DNA of 27,344 nucleotides from BM520 sp964474455 (GCA_964474455.1 CAYYSU010000035.1:1-27344), one strand, 5' to 3'; shown: positions 1 to 8,677, numbered from the stretch's first letter. Notes: generated by a model not told the origin, from the letters alone. A program made the numbers and translations.

Positions 1-1584
1 CTTGTTCATTATGGAAAATATAAAGCCAAGATTCCTTTGAAATATATTGACCGTGTGAAGGGAGAAGAGAATAGCCTGATTCTTGTTTCAGCAATTTCCC
101 CTACCCCTGCAGGGGAAGGAAAAACTACCGTTTCTATTGGACTGTCACAGGCTTTAAATAAAATTGGTAAGAAGACAACAGTAGTGCTGCGTGAGCCAAG
201 CCTGGGGCCAGTATTTGGTATTAAAGGTGGTGCCGCCGGAGGTGGATACTCCCAGGTGTTGCCAATGGAAGATATAAACCTACACTTCACCGGCGATTTC
301 GCCGCCATAGAAAGAGCCCATAACCTTCTGGCTGCAATGATTGATAACAATATCCAGAGTGCAAAACGCAACCTGGGTATCGACCCGCGAACTGTTGTAT
401 GGAAACGTGTGATGGATATGAATGACCGCTCTTTACGACACACTGTTGTAGGTCTTGGCGGTAGAACAATGGGCATACCACGTGAAACAGGATTCGATAT
501 CACCGCGGCTTCTGAGGTTATGGCGATCTTGTGTCTCGCTGAAAACCTACAGGATCTTAAAGGGAGATTGGGTAATATATTTATCGGATATACATTTGGA
601 AGAGAACCTGTGTATGCACGCGACCTCAACGCCCATGGCGCAATGACAGCACTCCTGAAAGATGCCATAATGCCAAACCTTGTTCAAACTTTAGAAGGTA
701 CTCCGGCAATTATTCACGGCGGGCCATTTGCCAATATAGCGCAGGGAACAAACTCTGTGATAGCTACCAGAATGGGCCTCTCTCTCTCCGATTATGTTGT
801 GACAGAAGCAGGTTTCGGTTTCGACCTTGGTGCAGAAAAATTCTTTGATATAAAATGTGGCTATTCTGGATTGTCCCCTAAAGCGGTTGTGCTTGTAGCT
901 ACTCTGCGTGCTATGAAATATCATGGCGGCGCAAAAAAAGGTGAATTTCAGGAACCTGATATGGAAGCCCTCAAAAAAGGTATCGCCAATCTGGAAAAAC
1001 ATGTAGAGAATATCCAAAAATTTAATATTTGTGCTGTTGTGGCAATTAACAAGTTTGCAAACGATTCACAAGAGGAGATAGACTTTGTAAAAGAGCGATG
1101 CCGTGAAATGAATATTGCTGCTGTTGAAGCCGATGTGTGGTCAAAAGGAGGAAGTGGCGCTATTGAACTTGCCGAAAGGGTTGTTGAAGTAGCAGATAAA
1201 TGTACCTCTGCTTTTCAGCCTATGTACGACTGGAAGTGGGATGTCCCCAGAAAAATTGAAGCCATAGCTAAGCAAATATATGGCGCAAAAGCTATTGACT
1301 ATACTCCTCAGGCAAAAAAAGATCTACAGAAAATTTTAGCTCTGGGATTGGAAGGATTTCCCGTTTGTATTGCAAAAACACAAAAATCGCTCTCTGATAA
1401 CCCGGAGCTCCTGGGTCGCCCTAAAGATTTTATTGTCACTGTACGCGAAATCGAGATCGCTGCCGGAGCAGGATTCGTAGTGCCTATCACCGGTTCTATC
1501 ATGCGTATGCCCGGGCTACCTGCTACTCCGTCAGCAGAGTATATGGACGTTGATGAAGATGGAAATATAATAGGACTAATTTAA
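1..1584 (+). CDS. fhs: Formate-tetrahydrofolate ligase, 5' end cut by the window
   Basis: Joins formate to tetrahydrofolate with ATP to give 10-formyl-THF, feeding one-carbon metabolism in the cytoplasm. The frame is open from base 1 with no start codon, so the gene begins upstream. About 527 residues are present; the family is usually about 555, so some 25-30 N-terminal residues are missing. The nucleotide-binding loop TPAGEGKTT lies at 103-129, followed by typical family stretches such as VLREPSLGPVFGIKGGAAGG and, near the end, the glycine- and proline-rich IMRMPGLP segment. A TTG at 37 could be read as a start, but the reading upstream of it (HYGKYKAKIPL) matches the family, so it is internal. 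A strong terminator follows directly. Identity is very secure; the promoter is outside the window. Confidence 0.97.
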   Translation, partial: LVHYGKYKAKIPLKYIDRVKGEENSLILVSAISPTPAGEGKTTVSIGLSQALNKIGKKTTVVLREPSLGPVFGIKGGAAGGGYSQVLPMEDINLHFTGDFAAIERAHNLLAAMIDNNIQSAKRNLGIDPRTVVWKRVMDMNDRSLRHTVVGLGGRTMGIPRETGFDITAASEVMAILCLAENLQDLKGRLGNIFIGYTFGREPVYARDLNAHGAMTALLKDAIMPNLVQTLEGTPAIIHGGPFANIAQGTNSVIATRMGLSLSDYVVTEAGFGFDLGAEKFFDIKCGYSGLSPKAVVLVATLRAMKYHGGAKKGEFQEPDMEALKKGIANLEKHVENIQKFNICAVVAINKFANDSQEEIDFVKERCREMNIAAVEADVWSKGGSGAIELAERVVEVADKCTSAFQPMYDWKWDVPRKIEAIAKQIYGAKAIDYTPQAKKDLQKILALGLEGFPVCIAKTQKSLSDNPELLGRPKDFIVTVREIEIAAGAGFVVPITGSIMRMPGLPATPSAEYMDVDEDGNIIGLI

Positions 1585-1604
1585 AAAGTGTTTCTATGAT
1601 ATTT

Positions 1605-1646
1605 ACAACCTGTATCTCTCACGGATACAGGTTGTTGCTTTTTTAC
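1605..1646 (+). terminator. Rho-independent terminator after fhs
   Basis: A perfect 12-bp stem, ACAACCTGTATC (1605-1616) with GATACAGGTTGT (1624-1635), closes a 7-base loop and is followed by TGCTTTTTT. It lies 21 bases after the fhs stop. The opposite strand has only a weak T-run, so it mainly serves fhs. Confidence 0.9.
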
Positions 1647-1680
1647 TGTGCCCGGAAAAGTTATATCCGTTTGTGTGTTT

Positions 1681-2487
1681 TTATAAATCCAGCTTCATTT
1701 GTATAGCCTGTACTGTCTTCTTAAGACGTGTCACCTCGTCCACCAGCTTGTTGATTTCCCTGTTGGGCTCGGGGATCTCCGGACTGATATAGTTTACAAA
1801 CTTCCACACCTCGCGGATATCACTGATGTGCATATCATAAGGATCATAAAGCTCGTTCAATGAATGCAACGTTATCTTCTGACCCTCTTTGATTTTGTTT
1901 TCTACAACCTTAAAAACAACACCATCATTGAGTGTTAATACGATATATGGCATACGGTTGCGGATGGTTTCCCAGTTTTGTACAAACTCTCCTGTGACAT
2001 AGGCGCCGTCGGGTATCGGCAGCATACTATCACCGCTGATCTGGAATGTCCGGTACTTACGCTCCTTCGAGAGGAACGGAAGATTGAAGGTTGGTAACAC
2101 CTTAATGTATTCAGGATCAGCATATCCTGTGGCATAACCGGCCTTGGCTTTAACGCTTACTAATTCGATGTTCTCCTCGTTGTCAGCATTTACCGTGGTG
2201 GTGAGCACTCGCAGGTTCGTTCCCCGGATAAATACGTCGTAACCACGCTCCAGTTGCGAGAGCTCAAAACTCGAAAGCTTTGTCAGATCAATGCGTATCA
2301 AACTGTCAATGGCTACCTTATAATATTCGGAAAAGGAGACCAGCGCGTCCATGTTTGGCTGTGCTACCCCATTTTCATAACCACTGAGCGTAGAACGCTT
2401 CATGCCTAACGCTGTGGCAATATCATCCTGAGTACGCTTTCTGCGGGTGCGCAGAAATTTTATGTTTGTACAAAATATGCTTCTCAT
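1681..2487 (-). CDS. XRE-family repressor with S24 (LexA/CI-like) autoprotease domain
   Basis: 268 residues. An N-terminal helix-turn-helix of XRE type (about 8-62) is joined to a C-terminal S24 peptidase domain (about 110-232). The self-cleavage signature is complete: Ala116-Gly117 (KAKAGYA) as cleavage site, Ser154 in SGDSM, and Lys193 in VVFKVVE. The distances (37 and 39 residues) are close to those of LexA (Ala84-Gly85, Ser119, Lys156). The last 25 residues look like a coiled coil. RecA-stimulated cleavage is known for this family, so it is probably a DNA-damage-responsive repressor. It is divergent from the dinB-dnaE operon and shares a 127-bp regulatory gap, which suggests it controls both. 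A purine-rich AGGAG lies 4 bases before the ATG. It is not canonical LexA, which has a winged-helix N-terminus; the target promoter is inferred. Confidence 0.9.
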   Translation of the reverse strand: MRSIFCTNIKFLRTRRKRTQDDIATALGMKRSTLSGYENGVAQPNMDALVSFSEYYKVAIDSLIRIDLTKLSSFELSQLERGYDVFIRGTNLRVLTTTVNADNEENIELVSVKAKAGYATGYADPEYIKVLPTFNLPFLSKERKYRTFQISGDSMLPIPDGAYVTGEFVQNWETIRNRMPYIVLTLNDGVVFKVVENKIKEGQKITLHSLNELYDPYDMHISDIREVWKFVNYISPEIPEPNREINKLVDEVTRLKKTVQAIQMKLDL

Positions 2488-2525
2488 AGCTCCTGTTTTG
2501 TTAAAAATATTGCACGCTAATTAAT

Positions 2526-2566
2526 ATGTGATTATATTATAGTCGCTTATTTGATTAAAATCACAT
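2526..2566. promoter_or_regulatory. Candidate operator between the S24 repressor and dinB
   Basis: An 8-bp perfect inverted repeat, ATGTGATT (2526-2533) and AATCACAT (2559-2566), has arms 33 bp apart, about three helical turns. Nested inside is a second palindrome, TGATT-AA-AATCA (2552-2563), and another AATCA lies at 2605-2609. A TTTG at 2550-2553, possibly the dinB -33 element, overlaps it; 19 bases on, the -7 region (TATTACAT) is poor, as could be expected of a regulated promoter. Two tandem ATGCAA hexamers (2592-2603) lie just before the dinB start. Binding by the neighbouring repressor is inferred from position and symmetry only. Confidence 0.45.
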
Positions 2567-2614
2567 CAAAGGTATTACATAAAATAGTTAAATGCAAATG
2601 CAATAATCATATAA

Positions 2615-3811
2615 ATGGCAGATAACCTACAAAATATTTCCGGTGAACAGCCCGAAAGAACGGTGGTGCATTTCGATCTTGATACTTTTTTCGTGTCAGT
2701 GGAACGGCTGCTGGACAGCTCTCTGAAAGGAAAACCCATTATCATAGGTGGGATGTCGGATCGTGGCGTGGTGTCAAGCTGTAGCTATGAAGCACGCCGA
2801 TACGGTGTCCACTCGGCCATGCCAATGAAAATGGCAAAAAACCTCTGCAAAGAGGCCGTATTCATACGTGGAGATATGGATAATTATAGCCGGTATTCAC
2901 GTATAGTAACAGATATCATAACCCAAAATGCGCCGATATGCGAAAAATCTTCCATCGATGAACACTACCTCGATATTACCGGCATGGATCGTTTCTTTGG
3001 TGGTAATATGTGGGCTCACGAACTACGCAGCACCATTATCCGTGAAACAGGACTGCCCATATCCTTTGGGCTGTCGGTAAATAAAACGGTGGCTAAAATT
3101 GCTACCGGAGAAGCAAAACCCGACGGTGAACTATATATTAACAAACCTGATGTCCTCTCCTTTATGGGGCCTTTGTCCATAAGAAAAATCCCCATGATAG
3201 GACTTAAAACATACCAAACCTTACGCTCCATGGGAGTAAAGCGTATCAAGACCTTGCGTGAAATACCCATTGAAATGATGGAACGGATGATGGGAAAAAA
3301 TGGTCGTATAATATGGAAGAAAGCCAACGGTATCGATACTACTCCCGTGATGGCTGACTCCGAAAGAAAATCCATGAGCCATGAAACAACTTTCGAACAA
3401 GATACCATCGACGTGATTCGTATGGAGGAGATACTGTTGGTGATGGTGGAAAAACTCGCTTTTCAGCTACGAAAGAAAAATAGACTTACCGGTTGCGTTA
3501 CAGTAAAAATAAAATACTCCAACTTCGACACCTTTTCGCAGCAAAAAAAAATCCCGTACACAGCCTTCGATCACACTCTTATGGCAGTATCCCGCGAGCT
3601 GTTTCAACATCTGTATCAGCGGCGAATGCTCATACGCCTCATAGGTGTCAAATTCAGCGATATGGTGGGTGGCGCTCCACAGCTAAATATCTTTGAAGAT
3701 ACCCCGCAGATGACATCCCTGTATCAGGCCATGGATCTTATGCGTAAACGATATGGCGACAAGGCCGTGCATCGTGCCATATCTCTGCGAAATAAGAATG
3801 ATGAGCAATGA
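2615..3811 (+). CDS. dinB: Y-family DNA polymerase (DinB/Pol IV type)
   Basis: 398 residues; a translesion DNA polymerase. The catalytic acidic residues are present: Asp21 and Asp23 in FDLDTFFVSVE, and Asp115-Glu116 in SIDEHYLD (usually SIDEAYLD). The SCSYEARRYGV segment of the fingers is also typical. A likely sliding-clamp motif QLNIF lies at 356-360 near the C-terminus. The protein is somewhat longer than E. coli Pol IV (351 residues). Its stop overlaps the dnaE start by four bases (ATGA, 3808-3811), so the two are translationally coupled. The intact active site separates it from ImuB, the catalytically dead Y-family member of imuA-imuB-dnaE2 cassettes. The divergent S24 repressor probably regulates it. 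The family call is firm; the Pol IV versus Pol V subtype is less so. Confidence 0.92.
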   Translation: MADNLQNISGEQPERTVVHFDLDTFFVSVERLLDSSLKGKPIIIGGMSDRGVVSSCSYEARRYGVHSAMPMKMAKNLCKEAVFIRGDMDNYSRYSRIVTDIITQNAPICEKSSIDEHYLDITGMDRFFGGNMWAHELRSTIIRETGLPISFGLSVNKTVAKIATGEAKPDGELYINKPDVLSFMGPLSIRKIPMIGLKTYQTLRSMGVKRIKTLREIPIEMMERMMGKNGRIIWKKANGIDTTPVMADSERKSMSHETTFEQDTIDVIRMEEILLVMVEKLAFQLRKKNRLTGCVTVKIKYSNFDTFSQQKKIPYTAFDHTLMAVSRELFQHLYQRRMLIRLIGVKFSDMVGGAPQLNIFEDTPQMTSLYQAMDLMRKRYGDKAVHRAISLRNKNDEQ

Positions 3812-6747
3812 TCGTCAATGCTCATAGCTATTTTAGCCTGCGCTATGGTACCATGTCACCGCAAAAACTGGTGGAAAAAGCAAAGTCTTTGGGGTATCAG
3901 ACTATCGCTCTTACGGATATTAACAATAGCAGCGCTGTGCCCGAATTTGTAAAGTGCTGTCGTAAAGCCGCGATAAAACCTCTTGCAGGAATCCAATTCC
4001 GTAACCATAACAAACTTCTGTACACACTGCTCGCCGCCGACAACGAAGGGATGTATAAGATCAATGCCTTCGCCTCACGCTGCCATATCGCAGGCACTCC
4101 TTACCCACAATGCCCAGGAATAATGACGGGTGTATATACAATTTATCCGCTCCACGGAACCGACCCCGAAGAGTTGCAGGAAAATGAATACGTGGGTCTC
4201 AAACCAAAAGATGTGCGATCATTGATATCTACACCATATAAAAATAAACTCTCTAAAATTGTGATGTGGCATACCGTTACTTTTGATGATGCTCAAGGGT
4301 TTGAATTGCACCGAAACCTAAGAGCTATAAGCCTTAACACCATCATTTCCAAAGTACAGCCTTTCCATCTGGCAGGCCCGGAAGAGATATTTATTACTGC
4401 TGACCAGTTGATAAAGGCATATCAGGATATCCCACAGGTAATACGTAACACCGAATGGCTAGCCGATAGGTGTTGCTACGACCCGGATCTCACATCACCA
4501 AAAAACAGAAGAAGTTTTACAGGGAATGCTTATGATGATAAAATTCTGCTCGAAAAACTTGCTCTTGATGGCGTGAGATACCGTTACGGAGATCATAACC
4601 TGGAAGCTCTCAACAGAGTGCAACAAGAGCTGCAAATTATTGATAAGCTGAACTTCTCGGCCTACTTTCTTATCGCCTGGGATATAATCCGATATAGCTT
4701 GTCACGTAACTTTTACCATGTTGGGCGGGGCAGTGGTGCCAACAGTGTGGTAGCATACTGCTTGCAAATTACCGATGTGGATCCCATCGACCTGAATCTC
4801 TATTTTGAACGTTTTCTTAACCCCAAACGTACCAGTCCGCCAGATTTTGATATCGACTATTCATGGAAGGAACGTGACGATGTTATAGATTACATCTTTA
4901 AACGCTATGGCCGGGAGCATACTGCTCTGCTGGGTGCCATGTCAACTTTCAAAGAGCGTTCCATCATACGTGAGCTGGGAAAGGTGTACGGATTGCCAAA
5001 AAAAGATATCGACAGGTTGGTGCATAATCCTGAATCACTGTTGGCAAAGGATTCTGTGGCGGCGCACATAGAAAATATTGGTGCGCAAATGAAGAACTTC
5101 CCCAATCTTAGATCCATTCATGCCGGAGGAGTTCTTATCTCCGAAGAACCCATTAACTGTTACACAGCCCTTGATATGCCACCAAAAGGGTTTCCTACTA
5201 CGCAATGGGATATGTATGTGGCGGAAGATCTTGGCTATGAAAAGCTTGATATCCTGAGCCAGCGCGGGATAGGCCATATTAAAGAGTGTACGGAGATAAT
5301 AAAGGAGAACAGAGGTGTCACCATAGATGTACATCAGGTAGAGATGTTTAAAAATGATCCGGCAGTAAAGCGGAAACTGGAGGATGCGGAGAGCATAGGA
5401 TGCTTCTATATCGAAAGCCCCGCCATGCGGCAACTGCTCAAGAAGCTACGGTGTAGCGATTATATTACCCTTGTGGCAGCAAGCTCCATCATCAGGCCCG
5501 GCGTGGCGCGGAGCGGTATGATGCGTGAATACATACATCGATTTCACAACCCCGGTACCTTTGAGTATATATACCCTGTGATGAAAGAACAGCTCGAAGA
5601 GACCTACGGCGTTATGGTTTATCAGGAGGATGTACTTAAGGTGTGTCACCACTTTGCCGGCCTCGATCTTGCTGATTCCGATGTGCTGCGACGTGCCATG
5701 AGCGGGAAATACCGTTCGCGTGCCGAATTTCAGAAAATCGTGGATAAATTCTTCGCCAACTGTAAAAACCTGGGATACCCTGATGCCATTACCAACGAGG
5801 TGTGGCGGCAGATAGAATCCTTTGCCGGCTACTCCTTCTCCAAAGCGCACTCCGCATCATATGCCGTGGAGAGTTTCCAGAGCCTCTATCTCAAGTCGCA
5901 CTATCCCAAAGAGTTTATGACTGCTGTGATTAACAACTTCGGCGGGTATTATCACTCCTGGGTATATTTTAACGAAGCAAAACGCCTGGGCGCGGATGTC
6001 GTGCTGCCATGTATTAACCACAGCAACTATAAAACACGACTCATAGATGATACCATTTTCATCGGTTTTATCCATGTTCAAAGCCTTGAAAAAAAGGTAG
6101 CAGCGAATATTGTTGCCGGCAGAAAATTTTATGGTAAGTACAAAGATCTGCAGGATTTCCTCGACCGCACAGAAGCAGGTATTGAGCAGATAGTATTGCT
6201 TATACGAATCGGGGCATTACGCTTTACCGGAAAGGAGAAGGCGGAATTGCTGTGGAATGCTCATCTGTACTTCGGACGCAGCAGGGCGCTGACAAATATC
6301 CGGTCGCTGTTTTACAGCCCCGTAAAGCAATACAGCTTGCCTTCGCTGGAACAGGATCCGCTGGAAGATGCATACGACGAGATAGAGTTGATAGGATTCC
6401 CCGTCACAATGCCATGGTTTGATATGTTGAGAACAGGATACCGCGGCGCCGTATTTAGCCGCGAACTTGCAGGGCATCACGGCGAACAAGTGCGCATGAC
6501 AGGGCAACTGGTTACGGTGAAGTATGTGAAAACCGTGAAAGGAGAGATGATGTGCTTCGGCAGCTTTATCGATTATACCGGAGAACTCTTCGATACGGTA
6601 CACTTCCCCGATACCCTGAGACGGCACCCTTTCCGCGGGAAAGGAGTGTACCTGCTGCTGGGTAAAGTAGTGGAGGAATTCGGATTCCACAGTGTTGAGG
6701 TGGAGAAAATGGCTCTGCTGCCGCTGCGCCCCGACCCAAGGGTTTGA
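3808..6747 (+). CDS. DNA polymerase III alpha-like polymerase, short DnaE2-type
   Basis: 979 residues, shorter than replicative DnaE (about 1160 or more) and nearer the error-prone DnaE2 class. Domain order: PHP (1 to about 230), palm with GRGSGANSVVAYCL (307-320) and the catalytic PDFDID (345-350), third catalytic Asp481 in YEKLDILSQ, the FAGYSFSKAHSASYA fingers motif, a helix-hairpin-helix near 770-810 and an OB-fold near 890-960. The PHP metal-ligand positions look degenerate: NAHS replaces the usual HxHS, LTDINN lacks the usual His, and GIQF has Gln where Glu is usual, so the domain is probably catalytically dead. I see no clear clamp motif at the C-terminus; QYSLPSL is a weak candidate. 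Overlap with dinB and the divergent repressor suggest a damage-induced translesion role. It is unlikely to be the main replicase. Confidence 0.9.
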   Translation: MIVNAHSYFSLRYGTMSPQKLVEKAKSLGYQTIALTDINNSSAVPEFVKCCRKAAIKPLAGIQFRNHNKLLYTLLAADNEGMYKINAFASRCHIAGTPYPQCPGIMTGVYTIYPLHGTDPEELQENEYVGLKPKDVRSLISTPYKNKLSKIVMWHTVTFDDAQGFELHRNLRAISLNTIISKVQPFHLAGPEEIFITADQLIKAYQDIPQVIRNTEWLADRCCYDPDLTSPKNRRSFTGNAYDDKILLEKLALDGVRYRYGDHNLEALNRVQQELQIIDKLNFSAYFLIAWDIIRYSLSRNFYHVGRGSGANSVVAYCLQITDVDPIDLNLYFERFLNPKRTSPPDFDIDYSWKERDDVIDYIFKRYGREHTALLGAMSTFKERSIIRELGKVYGLPKKDIDRLVHNPESLLAKDSVAAHIENIGAQMKNFPNLRSIHAGGVLISEEPINCYTALDMPPKGFPTTQWDMYVAEDLGYEKLDILSQRGIGHIKECTEIIKENRGVTIDVHQVEMFKNDPAVKRKLEDAESIGCFYIESPAMRQLLKKLRCSDYITLVAASSIIRPGVARSGMMREYIHRFHNPGTFEYIYPVMKEQLEETYGVMVYQEDVLKVCHHFAGLDLADSDVLRRAMSGKYRSRAEFQKIVDKFFANCKNLGYPDAITNEVWRQIESFAGYSFSKAHSASYAVESFQSLYLKSHYPKEFMTAVINNFGGYYHSWVYFNEAKRLGADVVLPCINHSNYKTRLIDDTIFIGFIHVQSLEKKVAANIVAGRKFYGKYKDLQDFLDRTEAGIEQIVLLIRIGALRFTGKEKAELLWNAHLYFGRSRALTNIRSLFYSPVKQYSLPSLEQDPLEDAYDEIELIGFPVTMPWFDMLRTGYRGAVFSRELAGHHGEQVRMTGQLVTVKYVKTVKGEMMCFGSFIDYTGELFDTVHFPDTLRRHPFRGKGVYLLLGKVVEEFGFHSVEVEKMALLPLRPDPRV

Positions 6748-6835
6748 CCTGTTTGTAAAACTTGCAGAAGCAGAAAACCGTAGCCATCATGCTGCCGAGG
6801 TTATCCTATAAACCAGTTTTGAGGGTGTCTCAAAT

Positions 6836-7022
6836 CATACTGCCGGAACCACTTTTTCGCATCGCACAAAAGCACCCTGTGGAACTCCGTATAACTCCAA
6901 AACAAATATAAGGTGAGGAAAAAGCTTGAAAATCCGCCTGTTATTAGATCAAGGGTAGCTAAAAAATACTCTGTATAATATTTTAAAAAAACGACAGTGA
7001 CACATATATTACCCCTGATTCC
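6836..7022 (+). repeat. Dispersed intergenic repeat, copy A
   Basis: About 187 bases, alignable over the full length with a second copy at 24482-24667 in the same orientation; roughly four in five bases agree by eye, best over the first 70. Shared blocks include TGCCGGAACCACTTTTTCGC, CGCCTGTTATT, TAGCTAAAAAA and TATTACCCCTGAT. It lies in the 388-base convergent gap between the dnaE and rny stops. I see no terminal inverted repeats and no intact reading frame common to both copies. The rest of the gap (6748-6835 and 7023-7078) shows nothing I can name. Confidence 0.85.
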
Positions 7023-7078
7023 ATATATTCATATAGCCCATTGAGCAATAGCATTTTTTTATTTATTTAGAGATTATA

Positions 7079-7114
7079 AAAAACGCTGCAACCCTTGTGG
7101 TATGCAGCGTTTTT
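7079..7114 (-). terminator. Terminator of rny
   Basis: A perfect 12-bp stem, AAAAACGCTGCA (7079-7090) with TGCAGCGTTTTT (7103-7114), encloses a 12-base loop. The A/T ends give a T-run on either strand, so it could work both ways. It lies 21 bases past the rny stop codon. Confidence 0.85.
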
Positions 7115-7135
7115 CTATTATAAGTCTAAACGGTA

Positions 7136-8677
7136 TTACTTTGCGTAGTTCACAGCTCGTGTTTCCCGAATAACGGTAATTTTTATCTGGCCGGGATATG
7201 TCATCTCATCCTGGATTTTTTTACTTAGTTCTAACGAAATTTGCTGAGCTTCATTATCAGAAATCTTATCAGCACCAACGATTACGCGAAGTTCACGACC
7301 CGCCTGTATGGCGTAAGTCTTAATAACTCCGGGGTATGATAGTGCCAGCTCTTCCAGGTGGTTCAGGCGTTCGATGTAAGCTTCTACAACCTCACGACGC
7401 GCTCCCGGACGTGCTCCGGAGATAGCATCACAAACCTGTACGATAGGAGCTATAAGGCTCTCCATCTCTATCTCATCGTGGTGAGCACCAATGGCATTAG
7501 CAATGTCAGGCTTCTCGTTGTATTTCTCAGCCAGTTTTTTACCAAGAAGTGCGTGAGGAAGCTCAGAGTCCATATCCGAAACTTTTCCAATATCATGTAA
7601 CAGCCCGGCGCGTTTTGCTTTTTTAGTGTTTAAGCCTAGCTCTGCTGCCATTGTAGCACAGAGGTTCGCAACCTCACGGCTGTGTTGTAACAGGTTCTGG
7701 CCGTAACTTGAGCGATAACGCATTCTGCCTATCAGTCGTACAAGTTCGTGGTGTAAACCATGAATTCCCAAATCGACACAAGTCTTCTTACCTGTTTCGA
7801 TAATCTCCTGATCGATCTGTTTGGTGGTTTTAGATACTACCTCTTCGATGCGTGCAGGATGTATCCTTCCGTCGGTAACCAGCTTATGTAGCGATAGACG
7901 GGCAATCTCGCGGCGCACAGGGTCGAAGCCTGAAAGGATGATTGTGTCCGGAGAATCATCGATGATGATCTCAATACCTGTAAGGGCTTCCAGAGCTCGT
8001 ATGTTGCGTCCTTCACGACCAATAATACGTCCTTTAATCTCATCATTTTCAAGATGGAAAACCGAAACACTATTCTCTATAGCTTGTTCTGCAGCGGTAC
8101 GCTGAATTGTTTCAATGACAACCTTCTTTGCCTCTCGGTTAGCCGTAAGTTTCGACTCATCCATGATCTCTTTGATATGCACCATCGCCTCTGTCTTAGC
8201 CTCATTCTTAAGGCTTTCAATAATCTGCTCTTTAGCTTCTTCTGCCGACAGTCCCGAGATTGTCTCCAGGCGCTCAATCTCTTTATCATGTACTTTTTTC
8301 AGCTCTTCCTGCTTTTTTGAAACCAGTTCAAGCTGTTGGGTAAGATTGTTTTTTATGGTGTTAACTTCTTTTTGTTTTTTATTGAAGTCTTCCATTTTTT
8401 GGTTGTACGCCTGCTCTCTTTGTTTTAGCCTGTTTTCGGCTTTGTTAAGTACTGAGTTTTTTTCGTTGATGAATTTTTCGTGATCAGTTTTTAGTTGTAA
8501 AAACTTCTCTTTTGCTTGAAGAATCTTTTCCTTTTTAAGGATCTCGCCTTTCTCTTTGGCTTCATCTACCAGGGTCTGACTTTTTTTCTCTAAAGCTTTC
8601 CTGAGGAAGGTGGTTGATGCGATGACTCCCACAGCAATGCCTGCGAGCCCAACAATAATATAAATTGTTATTTCCAT
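7136..8677 (-). CDS. rny: Ribonuclease Y
   Basis: 513 residues, near the family's usual 520. A membrane-anchored endoribonuclease that starts mRNA decay. Seen in order: one N-terminal membrane helix (about 4-26), a long charged coiled coil (about 28-200), a KH RNA-binding domain with GRIIGREGRNIRALE, and an HD domain with HSREVANL and the metal-binding LLHDIGK. The start is the ATG that directly precedes the hydrophobic anchor. The terminator end of the upstream probable 6S RNA lies only about 28 bases before this start. I see no good TAnnTTTG box in that gap, so rny is probably reached by readthrough from the zapA unit or from a promoter inside the RNA gene. Identity is very secure. Confidence 0.97.
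   Translation of the reverse strand: MEITIYIIVGLAGIAVGVIASTTFLRKALEKKSQTLVDEAKEKGEILKKEKILQAKEKFLQLKTDHEKFINEKNSVLNKAENRLKQREQAYNQKMEDFNKKQKEVNTIKNNLTQQLELVSKKQEELKKVHDKEIERLETISGLSAEEAKEQIIESLKNEAKTEAMVHIKEIMDESKLTANREAKKVVIETIQRTAAEQAIENSVSVFHLENDEIKGRIIGREGRNIRALEALTGIEIIIDDSPDTIILSGFDPVRREIARLSLHKLVTDGRIHPARIEEVVSKTTKQIDQEIIETGKKTCVDLGIHGLHHELVRLIGRMRYRSSYGQNLLQHSREVANLCATMAAELGLNTKKAKRAGLLHDIGKVSDMDSELPHALLGKKLAEKYNEKPDIANAIGAHHDEIEMESLIAPIVQVCDAISGARPGARREVVEAYIERLNHLEELALSYPGVIKTYAIQAGRELRVIVGADKISDNEAQQISLELSKKIQDEMTYPGQIKITVIRETRAVNYAK

Noticed and set aside
9..668. Long open frame (219 codons) antisense to fhs
   Set aside because: Lies wholly inside the conserved fhs gene, has no recognisable domain or promoter, and is a by-product of its codon pattern.
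37..1584. TTG at 37 as the start of fhs
   Set aside because: The frame is open to base 1 and the residues before the TTG match the family, so the gene is cut, not short.
2592..2603. Tandem ATGCAA hexamers before dinB as a CRISPR-like or microsatellite repeat
   Set aside because: Only two units; noted with the operator region but too short for a repeat call.
5446..5850. Antisense open frame within dnaE, and similar ones at 5035-5433 and 6217-6690
   Set aside because: All overlap conserved polymerase domains and resemble no known protein.
1681..6747. Prophage or mobile origin of the S24-dinB-dnaE region
   Set aside because: S24 repressors occur in phages, but no integrase, attachment repeats or phage structural genes are seen, and the flanks are ordinary chromosomal genes.
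7821..8105. Open frames antisense to rny (also 8054-8320 and 8115-8483)
   Set aside because: Shadows of the coiled-coil and KH coding sequence, with no start signals or family features.
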